A stretch of 64,000 nucleotides of DNA from positions 29,980 through 93,979 of the forward strand of contig NZ_FOVN01000002.1 of NCBI RefSeq assembly GCF_900115185.1, in the 5' to 3' direction. A program made the translations under genes and the position numbers. Positions 16,564 to 25,598 of this stretch are shown here, one piece after another. The notes under the pieces were generated by a model. It searched no databases, was not told the origin of the DNA, and saw nothing but the letters and a program-made list of their open reading frames with translations. Position 1 is the stretch's first letter. Each line of letters starts with the position of its first letter. This DNA is from Algorimicrobium echini. GTDB lineage: Bacteria; Bacteroidota; Bacteroidia; Flavobacteriales; Flavobacteriaceae.

Positions 16564-18297
16564 TTATTTTTTTATAATTTTTCTCATAACCGTTTCTCCA
16601 TCAATTTGAAGTGCAAGCATGTAAATACCAGATGTTAATGATTGCAAAGAAATTTGTTTATTCAAAGGTAAAGCTTGATTTGCTCTCAAGACTTTTCCAG
16701 AAATGTCATACATAGTGTAAGAAACATCAGAATTTCTATTAGCGGTTTCAATAGTTACAAAATTAGTTGCAGGATTTGGAAACATCCGTAATTTAGAAAT
16801 TGAATCAGGGTTTATAGTACTTAACGTAGAGCCTTCACGAATATTTAAGGACTGATTAATTGTTGGATTTAATAATTCATCTACATTTCCAGAAGGCCAT
16901 TTAACAACAATTTTTGTTATTGCGTTGGCAGTTCCCAGTCCAAAATGTGTTTTTAAGGAATTCATGATACCGTAACTTTCACCTGAACGAACCTCGCGAA
17001 TTTGTTTTCCCCAAGCACCATAGATCTCAATACGTGCACCAATCCCGTTTATATTGCTAGTTGTTCCTTCTAATAGAATTTCACTCCAATTGTTAGTGCT
17101 ATTTCCCGTATTAAAATAAAGTCTATCAGGTCTGCTGCTGCTAGGTCCATTGTAACCAGAAGCAAACCCAGCCATAACATCCACAAAACCATCATTATTT
17201 AAGTCGCCTACTGCCGCACTTTGAATTCTATTAGCGCCAAATGGTAACGGAAAGGGATTAGGTAATTCTGTAAAGGTTTTATCACCATCATTTTTATATA
17301 ATTTATGAATACCATTTCTGGTAGTTACAAAAATATCTATAAAGGTGTCATTATCAAAGTCCTCCATAATAACTTGAATACCACCATCATTTAAATTATC
17401 TAAAGACGTAGCAATACCTGAAGCAGCTGTAATATTGGTATAATTACCCGTGCCATCATTTTCAAATATCATACTGGTAATATCATGATTAATTAACACA
17501 CAATCCAAATCACCATCATTATCAATATCTTCAAAAGCAGCTGACCAAGACTGTGCTAAAGGCACTAAACCACGAGCGGGACCAACTTCAGAAAAATTAT
17601 TGTTACCATCGTTTTCAAATAGTAGATTAACACGTCTACCATCATTAGGGTTACTAACACCTAAACGACATTTAGAGATGTATAAATCTAAATCGTCATC
17701 ATTGTCATAGTCTATCCAAATACTGCCATAATTTCCAGAGTTATCAGAAGGTATGGTGGAAACAGCATTAATTAAGCCGTTGTTTTCAGTCATAATGCCA
17801 TTACCATCATTACTAAAAGCTTTTGATAATCCAACATCATGGCACGCAAAAATGTCAATTGTCCCATTGTTATCAATATCCGCAAAATTTAAATTTTGCA
17901 CAAAAATGTTAAATGTAAGCGTGGTAGAGTTGTAGTCCGTACCATTACTGTTTGCGGTATACAGTTTTAAACCGTTGTAGCTACCACCCGTTAATAGATC
18001 ATTGAAGCCATTTCTATCAACATCAGCAATAGCTAAACCCCATTTAGATCCACCAGTGCTTCCATAATTAAATCGTGTAAAATTACCATTGGTGTTTTGG
18101 TATTCTATTTCTAAAGACGAGGCATTGTCTAATCGAATAATATCGTCTAGTCCATCTCCATTCATATCGGTAACACCAATAGCGACACCACTATATAATG
18201 AAGCATTTACTAAAGCGGAATTACCACTAGTAAATGAAATTTGAGCCATACTGAATCCAGGGATTAGTATCAGTAGTAAAAGTAGTTTTTTAATCAT
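16564..18297 (-). CDS. Secreted FG-GAP/VCBS-repeat protein with UnbV domain and type IX sorting tail
   Basis: A 577-residue exported protein. A signal peptide (residues 1-18, ending SMA-Q) is followed by about seven FG-GAP/VCBS repeats with calcium-binding-type loops (DMNGDGLDD, DVDRNGFND, DIDNDGDLD, DLNNDGFVD), forming a beta-propeller. Then comes an ASPIC/UnbV domain (about residues 410-480, GIGARIEIYGAWGKQ). The last 75 residues are a type A type IX secretion sorting domain (MFPNPATNFVTIE through LTSGIYMLALQIDG). The product is expected on the cell surface or in the medium. The ligand is unknown. Confidence 0.88.
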   Translation of the reverse strand: MIKKLLLLLILIPGFSMAQISFTSGNSALVNASLYSGVAIGVTDMNGDGLDDIIRLDNASSLEIEYQNTNGNFTRFNYGSTGGSKWGLAIADVDRNGFNDLLTGGSYNGLKLYTANSNGTDYNSTTLTFNIFVQNLNFADIDNNGTIDIFACHDVGLSKAFSNDGNGIMTENNGLINAVSTIPSDNSGNYGSIWIDYDNDDDLDLYISKCRLGVSNPNDGRRVNLLFENDGNNNFSEVGPARGLVPLAQSWSAAFEDIDNDGDLDCVLINHDITSMIFENDGTGNYTNITAASGIATSLDNLNDGGIQVIMEDFDNDTFIDIFVTTRNGIHKLYKNDGDKTFTELPNPFPLPFGANRIQSAAVGDLNNDGFVDVMAGFASGYNGPSSSRPDRLYFNTGNSTNNWSEILLEGTTSNINGIGARIEIYGAWGKQIREVRSGESYGIMNSLKTHFGLGTANAITKIVVKWPSGNVDELLNPTINQSLNIREGSTLSTINPDSISKLRMFPNPATNFVTIETANRNSDVSYTMYDISGKVLRANQALPLNKQISLQSLTSGIYMLALQIDGETVMRKIIKK

Positions 18298-18394
18298 TCC
18301 ATATATTTTTATAAACTAAAGATACTATAAAACTTATAAAAAGGGTTTAATATTCTGATTATGTGTTTATAAAAATCGATTTTATGTATATTAT

Positions 18395-18428
18395 AAAAAA
18401 AAAGATGCCAAACGTATTGCTTGGCATC
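18395..18428 (-). terminator. Terminator of the Lcl-type exported protein gene
   Basis: The stem GATGCCAA / TTGGCATC with a 9-nt loop is followed on the minus strand by a long T run. Confidence 0.8.
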
Positions 18429-18452
18429 CTACAAAATTGATTAATAGCTAAA

Positions 18453-19409
18453 TTAAAATCTTCTAATAGCGCGAACTATACGCTCATCTAGTTTGTTTTG
18501 AAATTCAATTCTTTTTGCATAATTATCCCAAACAAAAGCGGCATAAGCGTAAGGAACATAGGTTTCAACAGAACTCCAATAAAAACCAGATCCTAATACT
18601 TGTCCACCATGCGATGAAAGTTCAGAATTTATAAGGGTTTCAGACGCAAATAGTAGAGATAACTCATTAGTCGTTGGTAAATACCAATCGCCATAGGCTG
18701 GTGCGTTTGAACCCGACACAGGTAATCCATCGTATCCAGTAGAATAACCTAAACAAGCTTTGGCTGCGTAATTATCATCATTCAAGTACCCTAAAATGGT
18801 ATATATCATTTGGGTATTACTGGCACCATCAAAAATACCACTAAACTGAACACCTGTTCTAATATTGGTACCTTCTGGCCACCATTTCATGGCATTACTA
18901 ACATTTTGCAAAGACACAACAAGTCCATGCTCACCACTTGGATCTACATAAAAAACAATACCTCCATGAGCATAGTCACCAATAGCATATTTTTTGACAC
19001 CGTTGGCTGCATGCAATGCATATGGAACACTTAATAATTGATTTGTTCCTGTAATACTATAATTATTACCTCCTGTAATATCTGATTCTGTTTTTATAAA
19101 AAAGGTGCCAGAACTCCAATCAATTGCTGAAAAATCATCACTGGTTGATCCTGTACCTATTTCTAATGATACGAGGCCATTAATATTTGTAGTTGCTGAT
19201 TGTGTTTCTGTGTAAACAGCTGACCCATTTATGCTTCCTGCTAAAATAGAAATTTGCATACCTATAGATTGGTTTGTTACCAATGTGCCATCAGAGCTTC
19301 TAATAATGGCTTGATAACTCATTTTTTGAGGTGTTTGTGAAAAAGCGATACTCACCCAAAAAAGCATATTAAATAATACGAGTTGTTTAATTTTTTTTTG
19401 AAATTTCAT
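18453..19409 (-). CDS. Exported protein with Lcl/DUF1566-type C-terminal domain
   Basis: A 318-residue protein with a signal peptide (residues about 8-25, ending AFS-Q). The N-terminal half (PQKMSYQAIIRSSDGTLV through LLSVPYALHAANG) is the beta-rich unit often found in Bacteroidota collagen-like or tail-fibre-like surface proteins. The C-terminal half resembles Lcl/DUF1566 domains, with WYLPTTNELSLLF, GFYWSSVE and RIVRAIRRF. No type IX sorting domain is present. It may be a surface adhesin or carbohydrate-binding protein; that is inference. Confidence 0.7.
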   Translation of the reverse strand: MKFQKKIKQLVLFNMLFWVSIAFSQTPQKMSYQAIIRSSDGTLVTNQSIGMQISILAGSINGSAVYTETQSATTNINGLVSLEIGTGSTSDDFSAIDWSSGTFFIKTESDITGGNNYSITGTNQLLSVPYALHAANGVKKYAIGDYAHGGIVFYVDPSGEHGLVVSLQNVSNAMKWWPEGTNIRTGVQFSGIFDGASNTQMIYTILGYLNDDNYAAKACLGYSTGYDGLPVSGSNAPAYGDWYLPTTNELSLLFASETLINSELSSHGGQVLGSGFYWSSVETYVPYAYAAFVWDNYAKRIEFQNKLDERIVRAIRRF

Positions 19410-19519
19410 GGTTAAGTTATTTTAATAATTGGTTAAAAATTTATTGATTTTAGAGTGTATTTACCCTGTCAATTATCAGTTTTCTAGATAATTGAATGGA
19501 TAAGTGAAAAGTGTTAGAT

Positions 19520-19999
19520 TTATTTTTTGATAATTTTGTAGCTTTTTACTAAATCATTTTTTTTGTAAATGGTTAAAACATAGGTTGCTTGATTCAGTTT
19601 ACTGACATTGAGTGGCGATTTATTTTGAGTTAAATATCCTTTAGAAATTATACGCCCATTAATGTCCACAAATTGATACCGCAAGTCAGGATTTTTAGAA
19701 ATATCGGTTGAAATAAAAAAGGTATTGGTTGTCGGATTTGGATAGGCTTTTATATCAAGATCTAAATGGAATAAATCATTATTTAAAGTTTCTGAAATCT
19801 CAAACGCCTGCTGCAGGCCTTGTTGAATGGTGTTAGAACCATTAGATTCTGATAAGTAAAATGTTTGCCCAATTGAATAGCTAATTTCTCCATTTGTATT
19901 TGAAGCAATCCCTCCAGTGGTAACAGTGTCTTGTTGCCCAAAGGAAGAATAAATAGCTAATGTGCAGGTTAGATAGGTAAGTAGATTTTTGGTTGTCAT
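19520..19999 (-). CDS. Small secreted protein with type IX sorting domain
   Basis: A 159-residue protein: signal peptide, a short domain found in many Bacteroidota exported proteins (GEISYSIGQTFYLSESNGSN followed by QQGLQQAFEI), then a type A sorting domain of about 75 residues (IKAYPNPTTNTFFIS, YVLTIYKKNDLVKSYKIIKK). Almost nothing but sorting signals is present, so it may be a minimal surface protein. It lies 11 bp downstream of the AraC-type gene and is probably co-transcribed with it. Confidence 0.75.
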   Translation of the reverse strand: MTTKNLLTYLTCTLAIYSSFGQQDTVTTGGIASNTNGEISYSIGQTFYLSESNGSNTIQQGLQQAFEISETLNNDLFHLDLDIKAYPNPTTNTFFISTDISKNPDLRYQFVDINGRIISKGYLTQNKSPLNVSKLNQATYVLTIYKKNDLVKSYKIIKK

Positions 20000-20010
20000 A
20001 TTAAAGATTG

Positions 20011-20823
20011 TTAATTAGTTTCATGATATACACGGGAAAGTGCTTTGGTTAATAAAGGGTTAAAGTCATCTTTGTATTGTTTAACACCTTGTCCCATAAA
20101 TTTTTTAAAGTCTTTTTCAAAATGCGATTGATCGAAGTACTCATAGTCTTTAGTTAACGAATCAATGGAATCATATTTGTTTTCTAAAAGCTCACGTATA
20201 ATATGATTAAACCTAACTAAACATATAAACCGATATGGTGAAGCACCAACTTCTTTATGAAATATACGTTCAATTGTTCTAGAACTAAATGGAAATTTTT
20301 CACTTAATTCAATAGTTTCCAACAATCCCTTTTTATTAAAAATATAATCTACCATAGGTTGAGAATCTAAAGGAACCATCCAATTAGAATAATAACTTTC
20401 CAAGGACTTATCAACTAAAGCGGTTATTTTCTCTATTTCATTTTCATTTTCAAGCGCAACATAAAGTGTATCTAAAATTTCAGCAGGAATATAGTCGTAT
20501 AAATCTATTAGTTTATTTCGTTGATTTTTTGTGATTAATTTGGTAATGTTATGGAATGCTCCATTAGGTAATTCTATACTTATCCAAGAACTATTAGTTG
20601 CTGCTTTAACAGAAAAGAAATCGCCAGTACATTTTGTAAAAATTCTAGGAATAGCAATATACTCACCTTGGTTATTTCGAGCTTCAAAGTACCCATAACG
20701 AATCATAATATAACTATATCCGAAATCATTAATAACTTGAGGTGCTGCCTCACAGTTATAATTTATTCGCACTATGTCGTTAAAGAATGAATGCTCGAAA
20801 TTTGGTTTATTTATAAATTCCAT
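20011..20823 (-). CDS. AraC family transcriptional regulator
   Basis: A 270-residue protein whose last about 100 residues form an AraC-type double helix-turn-helix (FSSRTIERIFHKEVGASPYRFI and YFDQSHFEKDFKKFMGQGVKQY). The N-terminal part is a probable effector-sensing domain of the cupin-like type seen in DUF6597-type regulators; ligand unknown. The downstream gene for a small secreted protein follows by 11 bp, so the regulator may control or be co-expressed with surface protein genes. Confidence 0.82.
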   Translation of the reverse strand: MEFINKPNFEHSFFNDIVRINYNCEAAPQVINDFGYSYIMIRYGYFEARNNQGEYIAIPRIFTKCTGDFFSVKAATNSSWISIELPNGAFHNITKLITKNQRNKLIDLYDYIPAEILDTLYVALENENEIEKITALVDKSLESYYSNWMVPLDSQPMVDYIFNKKGLLETIELSEKFPFSSRTIERIFHKEVGASPYRFICLVRFNHIIRELLENKYDSIDSLTKDYEYFDQSHFEKDFKKFMGQGVKQYKDDFNPLLTKALSRVYHETN

Positions 20824-20910
20824 AGTTGTTTTCTGATTTCAAATATAATTGTGCTGTTTTTCTTACCTCTGTAAATTTCCGACAAAACTAAAAATTTCAT
20901 TAGGTAATCA

Positions 20911-20944
20911 TAAAAAAGGCAAATTATATAAAATAATTTGCCTT
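20911..20944 (-). terminator. Terminator of the second photolyase-cluster operon
   Basis: The stem AAGGCAAATTAT / ATAATTTGCCTT with a 5-nt loop is followed by T residues on the minus strand. It lies 25 bp beyond the phr stop and closes the ten-gene run that begins near 26.3 kb. Confidence 0.8.
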
Positions 20945-20968
20945 CATATTTATTAAAGTTATTACGTT

Positions 20969-22273
20969 TTAACTTACTGCTTCTTTATAAACTTTTAAAC
21001 AGCGCTCTCGTGCTTCTTTATGATCCACTATTTTTGAAGGGTAGGTTAGTTCTTGAAATTCGGGTACCCATTTATTGATGTATTTTAAATCTTTGTCAAA
21101 TTTTTCTATTTGAGTAGTTGGGTTAAATATTCTAAAATACGGAGCAGCATCTACTCCAGAACCTGCAACCCATTGCCAATTTCCAATGTTACTAGCCATT
21201 TCATAGTCATGTAATTTTTCAGCAAAATAGGCTTCGCCCCAACGCCAATCAATTAGTAAATGTTTGCATAAAAAACTGCCAACCAACATGCGAACCCGAT
21301 TATGCATAAAGCCCGTTTCGTTTAATTCACGCATACCAGCATCTACTAGCGGATAGCCAGTTTTTCCTTGACACCAAGCCTCAAATTCAGTTTCGTTATT
21401 CCGCCATTGTATGTTGTCATATTTGGGTTTAAAACTTTCTGTAACCGTGTGAGGAAAATGCCAAAGTATTTGCATGAAGAATTCGCGCCAAATAAGCTCT
21501 TGCCAAAATACCTCATTTTTTTCTGCAATGGCTTTTTTTACCATTTTTCGAATACTTACGGTTCCAAACCGTAGATGTGGACCTAAACGCGAAGTAGCAT
21601 CTTTGGCAGGGAAATTTCGCTTTTCCTCGTATTCTTGAATTAAAGTAGGTGTAACATCATATGGTGCTATGGCTTGTTTTGATTTTTTAAAACCCAAATT
21701 AGATAACTCCAAATTCGGTAACCGCGTGTTTTTTACTAAATTGTCGAGATAGCTATTGGTATAATAAATTTCTAAATCAATGGATTTAAACTTCTCTTTC
21801 CAGGTTTTCATAAAAGGTGTGTAAACGCGGTAGGGATCACCATCATCTTTTACAACCTCATCTTTTTCAAAAATTACCTGATCTTTAAAAGTTTTGAAGG
21901 CAACATCATTTTCTTTTAAAATTGATGCTATTGCCTGATCACGTTTTATAGCATAGGGCTCATAGTCATGATTGGTAAAAACGGTATCAATTTGGTAGCT
22001 ATTACAAAGTTCTTTAAAAATGTCTTTGGGTGTACCATGGTAAATAGCTATGCTACTATTATGTTCGTCTTGTAGTGTTTTGCGCATAGTTTGCAACGTG
22101 TTGTAAATAAACGTCACACGTGCATCATTTTCAGGAAGCGAATCTAAAATTTCCGAGTCGAAAATAAAAATAGGCAAAACAGGATAATCACTTTTTAATG
22201 CTTCATAAAAGCCTCGATTATCATCCAAGCGCAAATCTCTTCGGAACCAAAATATATTTAAGGGTTCTTTCAT
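20969..22273 (-). CDS. phr: Deoxyribodipyrimidine photo-lyase (class I)
   Basis: A 434-residue photolyase. The N-terminal antenna-binding Rossmann domain starts with LNIFWFRRDLRLDDNRGFYEAL. The C-terminal FAD domain carries LVDAGMRELNETGFMHNRVRMLVGSFL segments, WRWGEAYFAEKLHDYEMASN and NWQWVAGSGVDAAPYFRIFNP, typical of class I CPD photolyases. It uses blue light and FADH to split cyclobutane pyrimidine dimers. It is the last gene of the ten-gene operon, 2 bp behind the SRPBCC gene. It is one of four photolyase/cryptochrome genes within 10 kb. Confidence 0.93.
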   Translation of the reverse strand: MKEPLNIFWFRRDLRLDDNRGFYEALKSDYPVLPIFIFDSEILDSLPENDARVTFIYNTLQTMRKTLQDEHNSSIAIYHGTPKDIFKELCNSYQIDTVFTNHDYEPYAIKRDQAIASILKENDVAFKTFKDQVIFEKDEVVKDDGDPYRVYTPFMKTWKEKFKSIDLEIYYTNSYLDNLVKNTRLPNLELSNLGFKKSKQAIAPYDVTPTLIQEYEEKRNFPAKDATSRLGPHLRFGTVSIRKMVKKAIAEKNEVFWQELIWREFFMQILWHFPHTVTESFKPKYDNIQWRNNETEFEAWCQGKTGYPLVDAGMRELNETGFMHNRVRMLVGSFLCKHLLIDWRWGEAYFAEKLHDYEMASNIGNWQWVAGSGVDAAPYFRIFNPTTQIEKFDKDLKYINKWVPEFQELTYPSKIVDHKEARERCLKVYKEAVS

Positions 22274-22275
22274 AC

Positions 22276-22737
22276 TTACAAAGTTCCAAATAATTCAATT
22301 AACTTTTTCTGACGATAAGCAAAAATTTCTTCTAATTTCGGCTTTACAATTAATGGATGTGCCATTTGACCTAAAATACCCATAGGGACTTTATAATCGA
22401 TAATATCTTCCATTTCCACACCACCATCAATAGGCTTTATAAAATGTTTATGATGCCATAATGCATAAGGTCCAAACCGTTGTTCGTCTACAAAATATGC
22501 TTTATCAATTACGTGTGTAATTTCTGTTACCCACTTGGTTTTAATACCCAAAACAGGTGTAACAATATATTGAATTAACTGACCAGCAAACATGGGTCTA
22601 TCTGCTCCAGAAAGTATATGAAAGCCCATATAATCTGGAGTAATGATTTTTAGGTTTTTTGGATTTGATAAAAAATCCCAAGCCTGATCAACAGAAATAG
22701 GCAAGTTTTGTTTTTTGTGTAAGGTGTATATTTTCAT
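22276..22737 (-). CDS. SRPBCC family protein
   Basis: A 153-residue protein of the polyketide-cyclase/START-like fold (SVDQAWDFLSNPKNLKIITPDYMGF at the N-terminus, VEMEDIIDYKVPMGILGQMAHPLIV near the C-terminus). This subtype is often found beside photolyase, TspO and SDR genes in bacterial light-response clusters; the ligand is unknown. It shares one base with the tspO gene, so translation is coupled. Confidence 0.8.
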   Translation of the reverse strand: MKIYTLHKKQNLPISVDQAWDFLSNPKNLKIITPDYMGFHILSGADRPMFAGQLIQYIVTPVLGIKTKWVTEITHVIDKAYFVDEQRFGPYALWHHKHFIKPIDGGVEMEDIIDYKVPMGILGQMAHPLIVKPKLEEIFAYRQKKLIELFGTL

Positions 22738-23201
22738 TAATTATAGAGTAAAACGTAAAGGTTTAACGAGGTTGCTATACAAAGCCAAATCATGTAAGGC
22801 AATAATAAATAGCGCCATGAATTCATGGCATCCATGCGGTATGTGAAAAAGAAATAGAATACAATTAGTGTTAGTAAAACTATGGTTATTAATGCCATAA
22901 ACACTAAATGTTGGTTGAAAAACAGAAAATTCCAGGCAATATTTAAAATGACTTGACTTGTAAACACACCAATTAGTATTGGCGATTTGTAATCTTTAAA
23001 TAAATAGGATAAATATACCGAAAAGCAAATCATTATGAAGGTCCAAGCTGCACCAAATACCCAACCAGGTGGTGTCCAAGGCGCCTTATTTAAATTGGTA
23101 TACCAAGACGATGTTGCGCCATCACCCATAAGCCAACTTCCAATAGCTAGGCTCCCGAAATTAATAACTAAAAACAGAATTAACAAAGGCGCAAATTTCA
23201 T
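22737..23201 (-). CDS. tspO: TspO/MBR family protein
   Basis: A 154-residue protein with five membrane helices and the TspO signature: WYTNLNKAPWTPPGWVFGAAWTFI, then FNQHLVFMALITIV and a final helix. TspO proteins bind porphyrins and sterols; in bacteria they are tied to tetrapyrrole handling, light and oxygen control, and photooxidative stress. That fits its place among photolyases and glutathione peroxidase. It overlaps the SRPBCC gene by one base. Confidence 0.9.
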   Translation of the reverse strand: MKFAPLLILFLVINFGSLAIGSWLMGDGATSSWYTNLNKAPWTPPGWVFGAAWTFIMICFSVYLSYLFKDYKSPILIGVFTSQVILNIAWNFLFFNQHLVFMALITIVLLTLIVFYFFFTYRMDAMNSWRYLLLPYMIWLCIATSLNLYVLLYN

Positions 23202-23202
23202 A

Positions 23203-23373
23203 TTATTTTTTTTGTAAAGCTTCTATTTTGTCAGCAATTTGTTGCGCTTCAGCATACTTTAAGTCACTTGCTTTTCTATCAGTTGTAGATAACCGATGCC
23301 AGTCTTTCATAACTATTTCGTATTGCTTTTGAAGCTTTTCAATTTCTGATTTTGATTTAAACAGTCCAAACAT
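23203..23373 (-). CDS. Small Lacal_2735-family protein, 56 aa
   Basis: A short gene with an ATG at 23373 encoding 56 residues: MFGLFKSKSEIEKLQKQY, then KDWHRLSTTDRKASDLKY and AEAQQIADKIEALQKK. It is helical and highly charged. I recognise it as the Lacal_2735 type of small flavobacterial protein, of unknown function. It sits 2 bp behind the glutathione peroxidase gene and 1 bp before tspO, so it is clearly part of the operon. Confidence 0.8.
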   Translation of the reverse strand: MFGLFKSKSEIEKLQKQYEIVMKDWHRLSTTDRKASDLKYAEAQQIADKIEALQKK

Positions 23374-23375
23374 CT

Positions 23376-23921
23376 TTATAAATTTAAATTTCTTGTAATT
23401 TTACCACTCATTGGATTGGTTACAGAAAAAAAGTAATCTACTAATTGTCCGTTTTCATCAACTAAATACTTTTGAAAATTCCATTTTACGGTAGAGCTGG
23501 ATGTACCATTTAGGTCTTTATTAGTAAGCCAGTGGTATAATGGGTGTTGATTACTGCCTTTAACATCTATTTTTTCAGTCATTTGAAATGTTACACCGTA
23601 ATTGGCTTGGCAAAACGTTTGGATGTCTGAAGCCGTTCCAGGTTCTTGACCTCCAAATTGATTACAAGGCACACCAACAATCATTAAGTTATTTTTATAG
23701 GTGTTGTATAGTTTTTGTAAATCCTCATATTGACCTGTAAAACCACATTCTGAAGCTACATTTACAAATAAGATGTGCTTGCCTTTGTAATCCGAAAGAT
23801 TAATAGGTTTGCCATCTAAACCGTTGATTGCAATATCATAGATAGATTTCACAGTATTTGTTTGTGCTTGATTTTTATTAAATAAACTAAACATAATAAC
23901 GAGTATAAATAGGTGTTTCAT
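23376..23921 (-). CDS. Glutathione peroxidase family protein (exported)
   Basis: A 181-residue thioredoxin-fold peroxidase with a signal peptide (1-19) and the GPx motifs NVASECGFTGQY (peroxidatic Cys59), NQFGGQEPGT and KWNFQKYLVD. Such bacterial enzymes use thioredoxin-like donors and reduce lipid or other peroxides. Here it would act in the periplasm. The cell appears to use bacillithiol (bshB1 at 53.7 kb), so glutathione itself is not the likely donor. It sits between an SDR gene and the Lacal_2735 gene. Confidence 0.9.
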   Translation of the reverse strand: MKHLFILVIMFSLFNKNQAQTNTVKSIYDIAINGLDGKPINLSDYKGKHILFVNVASECGFTGQYEDLQKLYNTYKNNLMIVGVPCNQFGGQEPGTASDIQTFCQANYGVTFQMTEKIDVKGSNQHPLYHWLTNKDLNGTSSSTVKWNFQKYLVDENGQLVDYFFSVTNPMSGKITRNLNL

Positions 23922-23924
23922 AAA

Positions 23925-24608
23925 TTATATTTTGAACGATACGATACCACAGTCCATTTCAAAAATCTGACCTGAAATAGAAGCTGCTTGATCAGACAAT
24001 AAAAATGAAGCCATTTGAGCCACTTCAGTTGGGTTTAGGTATTTTTTTAATGGATGACGATCGGTGATATTAGATATCATTTTCTCGTTTCGCAATAAAT
24101 TAGAAGCCAATTCGGTATCTGTAACTGTAGGAGCAATAGCATTTACGCGAACGGTAGGTGCTAGTTCAGCACCAACAGATTTTACCAAGCCTTCTACAGC
24201 CGATTTTGCTGCAGCTACACTGGCATGATAAGGCATTCCTAATTTTGCGGCAACCGTACTAAAAAACAGCATAGCAGGCTTGTTTCCTTTTTTAATGATG
24301 GGTATGTATTTCTGCATTGCTTTCACAGCACCAATGACATTAATTTCAAAATCGGAACGAAAATCGTCTAAATCCAACCGTCCAATGGGTTTTAAGTTGA
24401 TGCTTCCCGGACAATAAATTAAACCATCTGCTTGCTCCAAATCTGGTAAATCATCTTGCAAAATATCCACAGTGTGGTGTGTAAGATTATCATGATTGAA
24501 AGCTGGTGTTGATCGGCTTAAATTAATTACGTTATGCTGGTCCAATAAGTTTTCAGTAATAGCACGGCCAATGCCTTTACTGCCACCAATTATTATAAAA
24601 GTTTTCAT
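23925..24608 (-). CDS. SDR family oxidoreductase
   Basis: A 227-residue short-chain dehydrogenase with the NAD(P)-binding GGSKGIGRAI motif, the YCPGS (NNAG-equivalent) strand and a catalytic triad region where the usual Tyr-x3-Lys appears as PYHASVAAAKSAVEG: H-A-S-V-A-A-A-K, with the Tyr three residues earlier than expected. It is a classical SDR, possibly pteridine- or fatty-acid-related in this folE-containing operon; substrate unknown. It lies 13 bp behind the small 74-residue gene and 3 bp before the peroxidase gene. Confidence 0.82.
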   Translation of the reverse strand: MKTFIIIGGSKGIGRAITENLLDQHNVINLSRSTPAFNHDNLTHHTVDILQDDLPDLEQADGLIYCPGSINLKPIGRLDLDDFRSDFEINVIGAVKAMQKYIPIIKKGNKPAMLFFSTVAAKLGMPYHASVAAAKSAVEGLVKSVGAELAPTVRVNAIAPTVTDTELASNLLRNEKMISNITDRHPLKKYLNPTEVAQMASFLLSDQAASISGQIFEMDCGIVSFKI

Positions 24609-24621
24609 GAAAATATCTAGA

Positions 24622-24846
24622 TTATGCTGTTAAGGGTCTGCCTTTAAGGCGTTTTTCAACTTTTTGCTTAATAGCTGTTAAACGTTTCATGATATCCATG
24701 ATTCGAGAATCTTTCTTTTTTTTATAAATCTGATTCAAATCTAAAATGATTTCTTTGGCTTCTCGCGATATTTTAATTCTGTCGCTAGTTGATAAAGATT
24801 TTAGTTTGGTTTGCTCAAATTCTAGAGCACGTTCTATTGTATCCAT
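24622..24846 (-). CDS. Small conserved protein, 74 aa, unknown function
   Basis: A 74-residue helical, basic protein (MDTIERALEFEQTKLKSL and DIMKRLTAIKQKVEKRL). No family is recognised with certainty. It lies 3 bp behind folE and 13 bp before the SDR gene, all on the minus strand, so it is transcribed with the photolyase cluster. Confidence 0.6.
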   Translation of the reverse strand: MDTIERALEFEQTKLKSLSTSDRIKISREAKEIILDLNQIYKKKKDSRIMDIMKRLTAIKQKVEKRLKGRPLTA

Positions 24847-24849
24847 AAT

Positions 24850-25548
24850 TTAATGATTTAAATAGTTTTGTAATTCAATTATTTTTTCAGGCGTATTGAA
24901 AACACCACCATAATAGGCGGTTACGGTTGCCGAGGTATCATCTTTTATTCCTCGGGAAGACACGCACAAATGCTTGGCATCAATAATTACGGCTATGTCT
25001 TCGGTTTCTAAAATAGTTTTGAGTTCGTTGGCTATTTGATTTGTTAAGCGCTCTTGCACCTGTGGTCTTTTGGCAAAATATTGCACGATTCGGTTTAGTT
25101 TAGATAAGCCTATTACTTTGCCAGAAGAAATGTAGGCTACATGTGCTTTCCCAATTATAGGTACAAAGTGATGTTCACAATTGGAGTAAAAGGTAATATT
25201 TTTTTCTAGAACCATTTGGTTATAACGGTACTTATTTTCGAATAAGGCAATTTTTGGCTTGTTTTTAGGGTTTAAACCTGAAAATATTTCTTCAATATAC
25301 ATTTTAGCCACACGATCTGGTGTTCCTTTTAAGGAGTCGTCTGTTAAATCTAATCCCATAACATCCATGATTTCTTCAAACAAGACCGAAATGCGTTGTT
25401 TTTTTTCTGAATCAGACAGCTTAAAAGCATCTTTTTTTAATGGCGTTTCTAATCCAGTAAATAAATGATCGTCACCAATCATTTCCGTAGAAAAACCATT
25501 TAAACTGTTATTCTGTTGATTTTTGGATACTGTAGATTCTATTTTCAT
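24850..25548 (-). CDS. folE: GTP cyclohydrolase I FolE
   Basis: A 232-residue GTP cyclohydrolase I with an intact zinc site: Cys124 and His127 in YSNCEHHFVP and Cys195 in KHLCVSSRG. The catalytic region SKLNRIVQYFAKRPQVQERL is also conserved. It makes 7,8-dihydroneopterin triphosphate for folate and other pterins. In a photolyase operon the likely role is supply of the reduced-folate antenna (MTHF) or a pterin cofactor. The ATG at 25548 with an upstream GAGAG is preferred; an ATG 16 codons earlier gives an atypical extension. Confidence 0.92.
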   Translation of the reverse strand: MKIESTVSKNQQNNSLNGFSTEMIGDDHLFTGLETPLKKDAFKLSDSEKKQRISVLFEEIMDVMGLDLTDDSLKGTPDRVAKMYIEEIFSGLNPKNKPKIALFENKYRYNQMVLEKNITFYSNCEHHFVPIIGKAHVAYISSGKVIGLSKLNRIVQYFAKRPQVQERLTNQIANELKTILETEDIAVIIDAKHLCVSSRGIKDDTSATVTAYYGGVFNTPEKIIELQNYLNH

Positions 25549-25598
25549 ACTCTCTTTTTTATTACGTGCTGTCCATATTAATAAATGGCAAAGCACTA

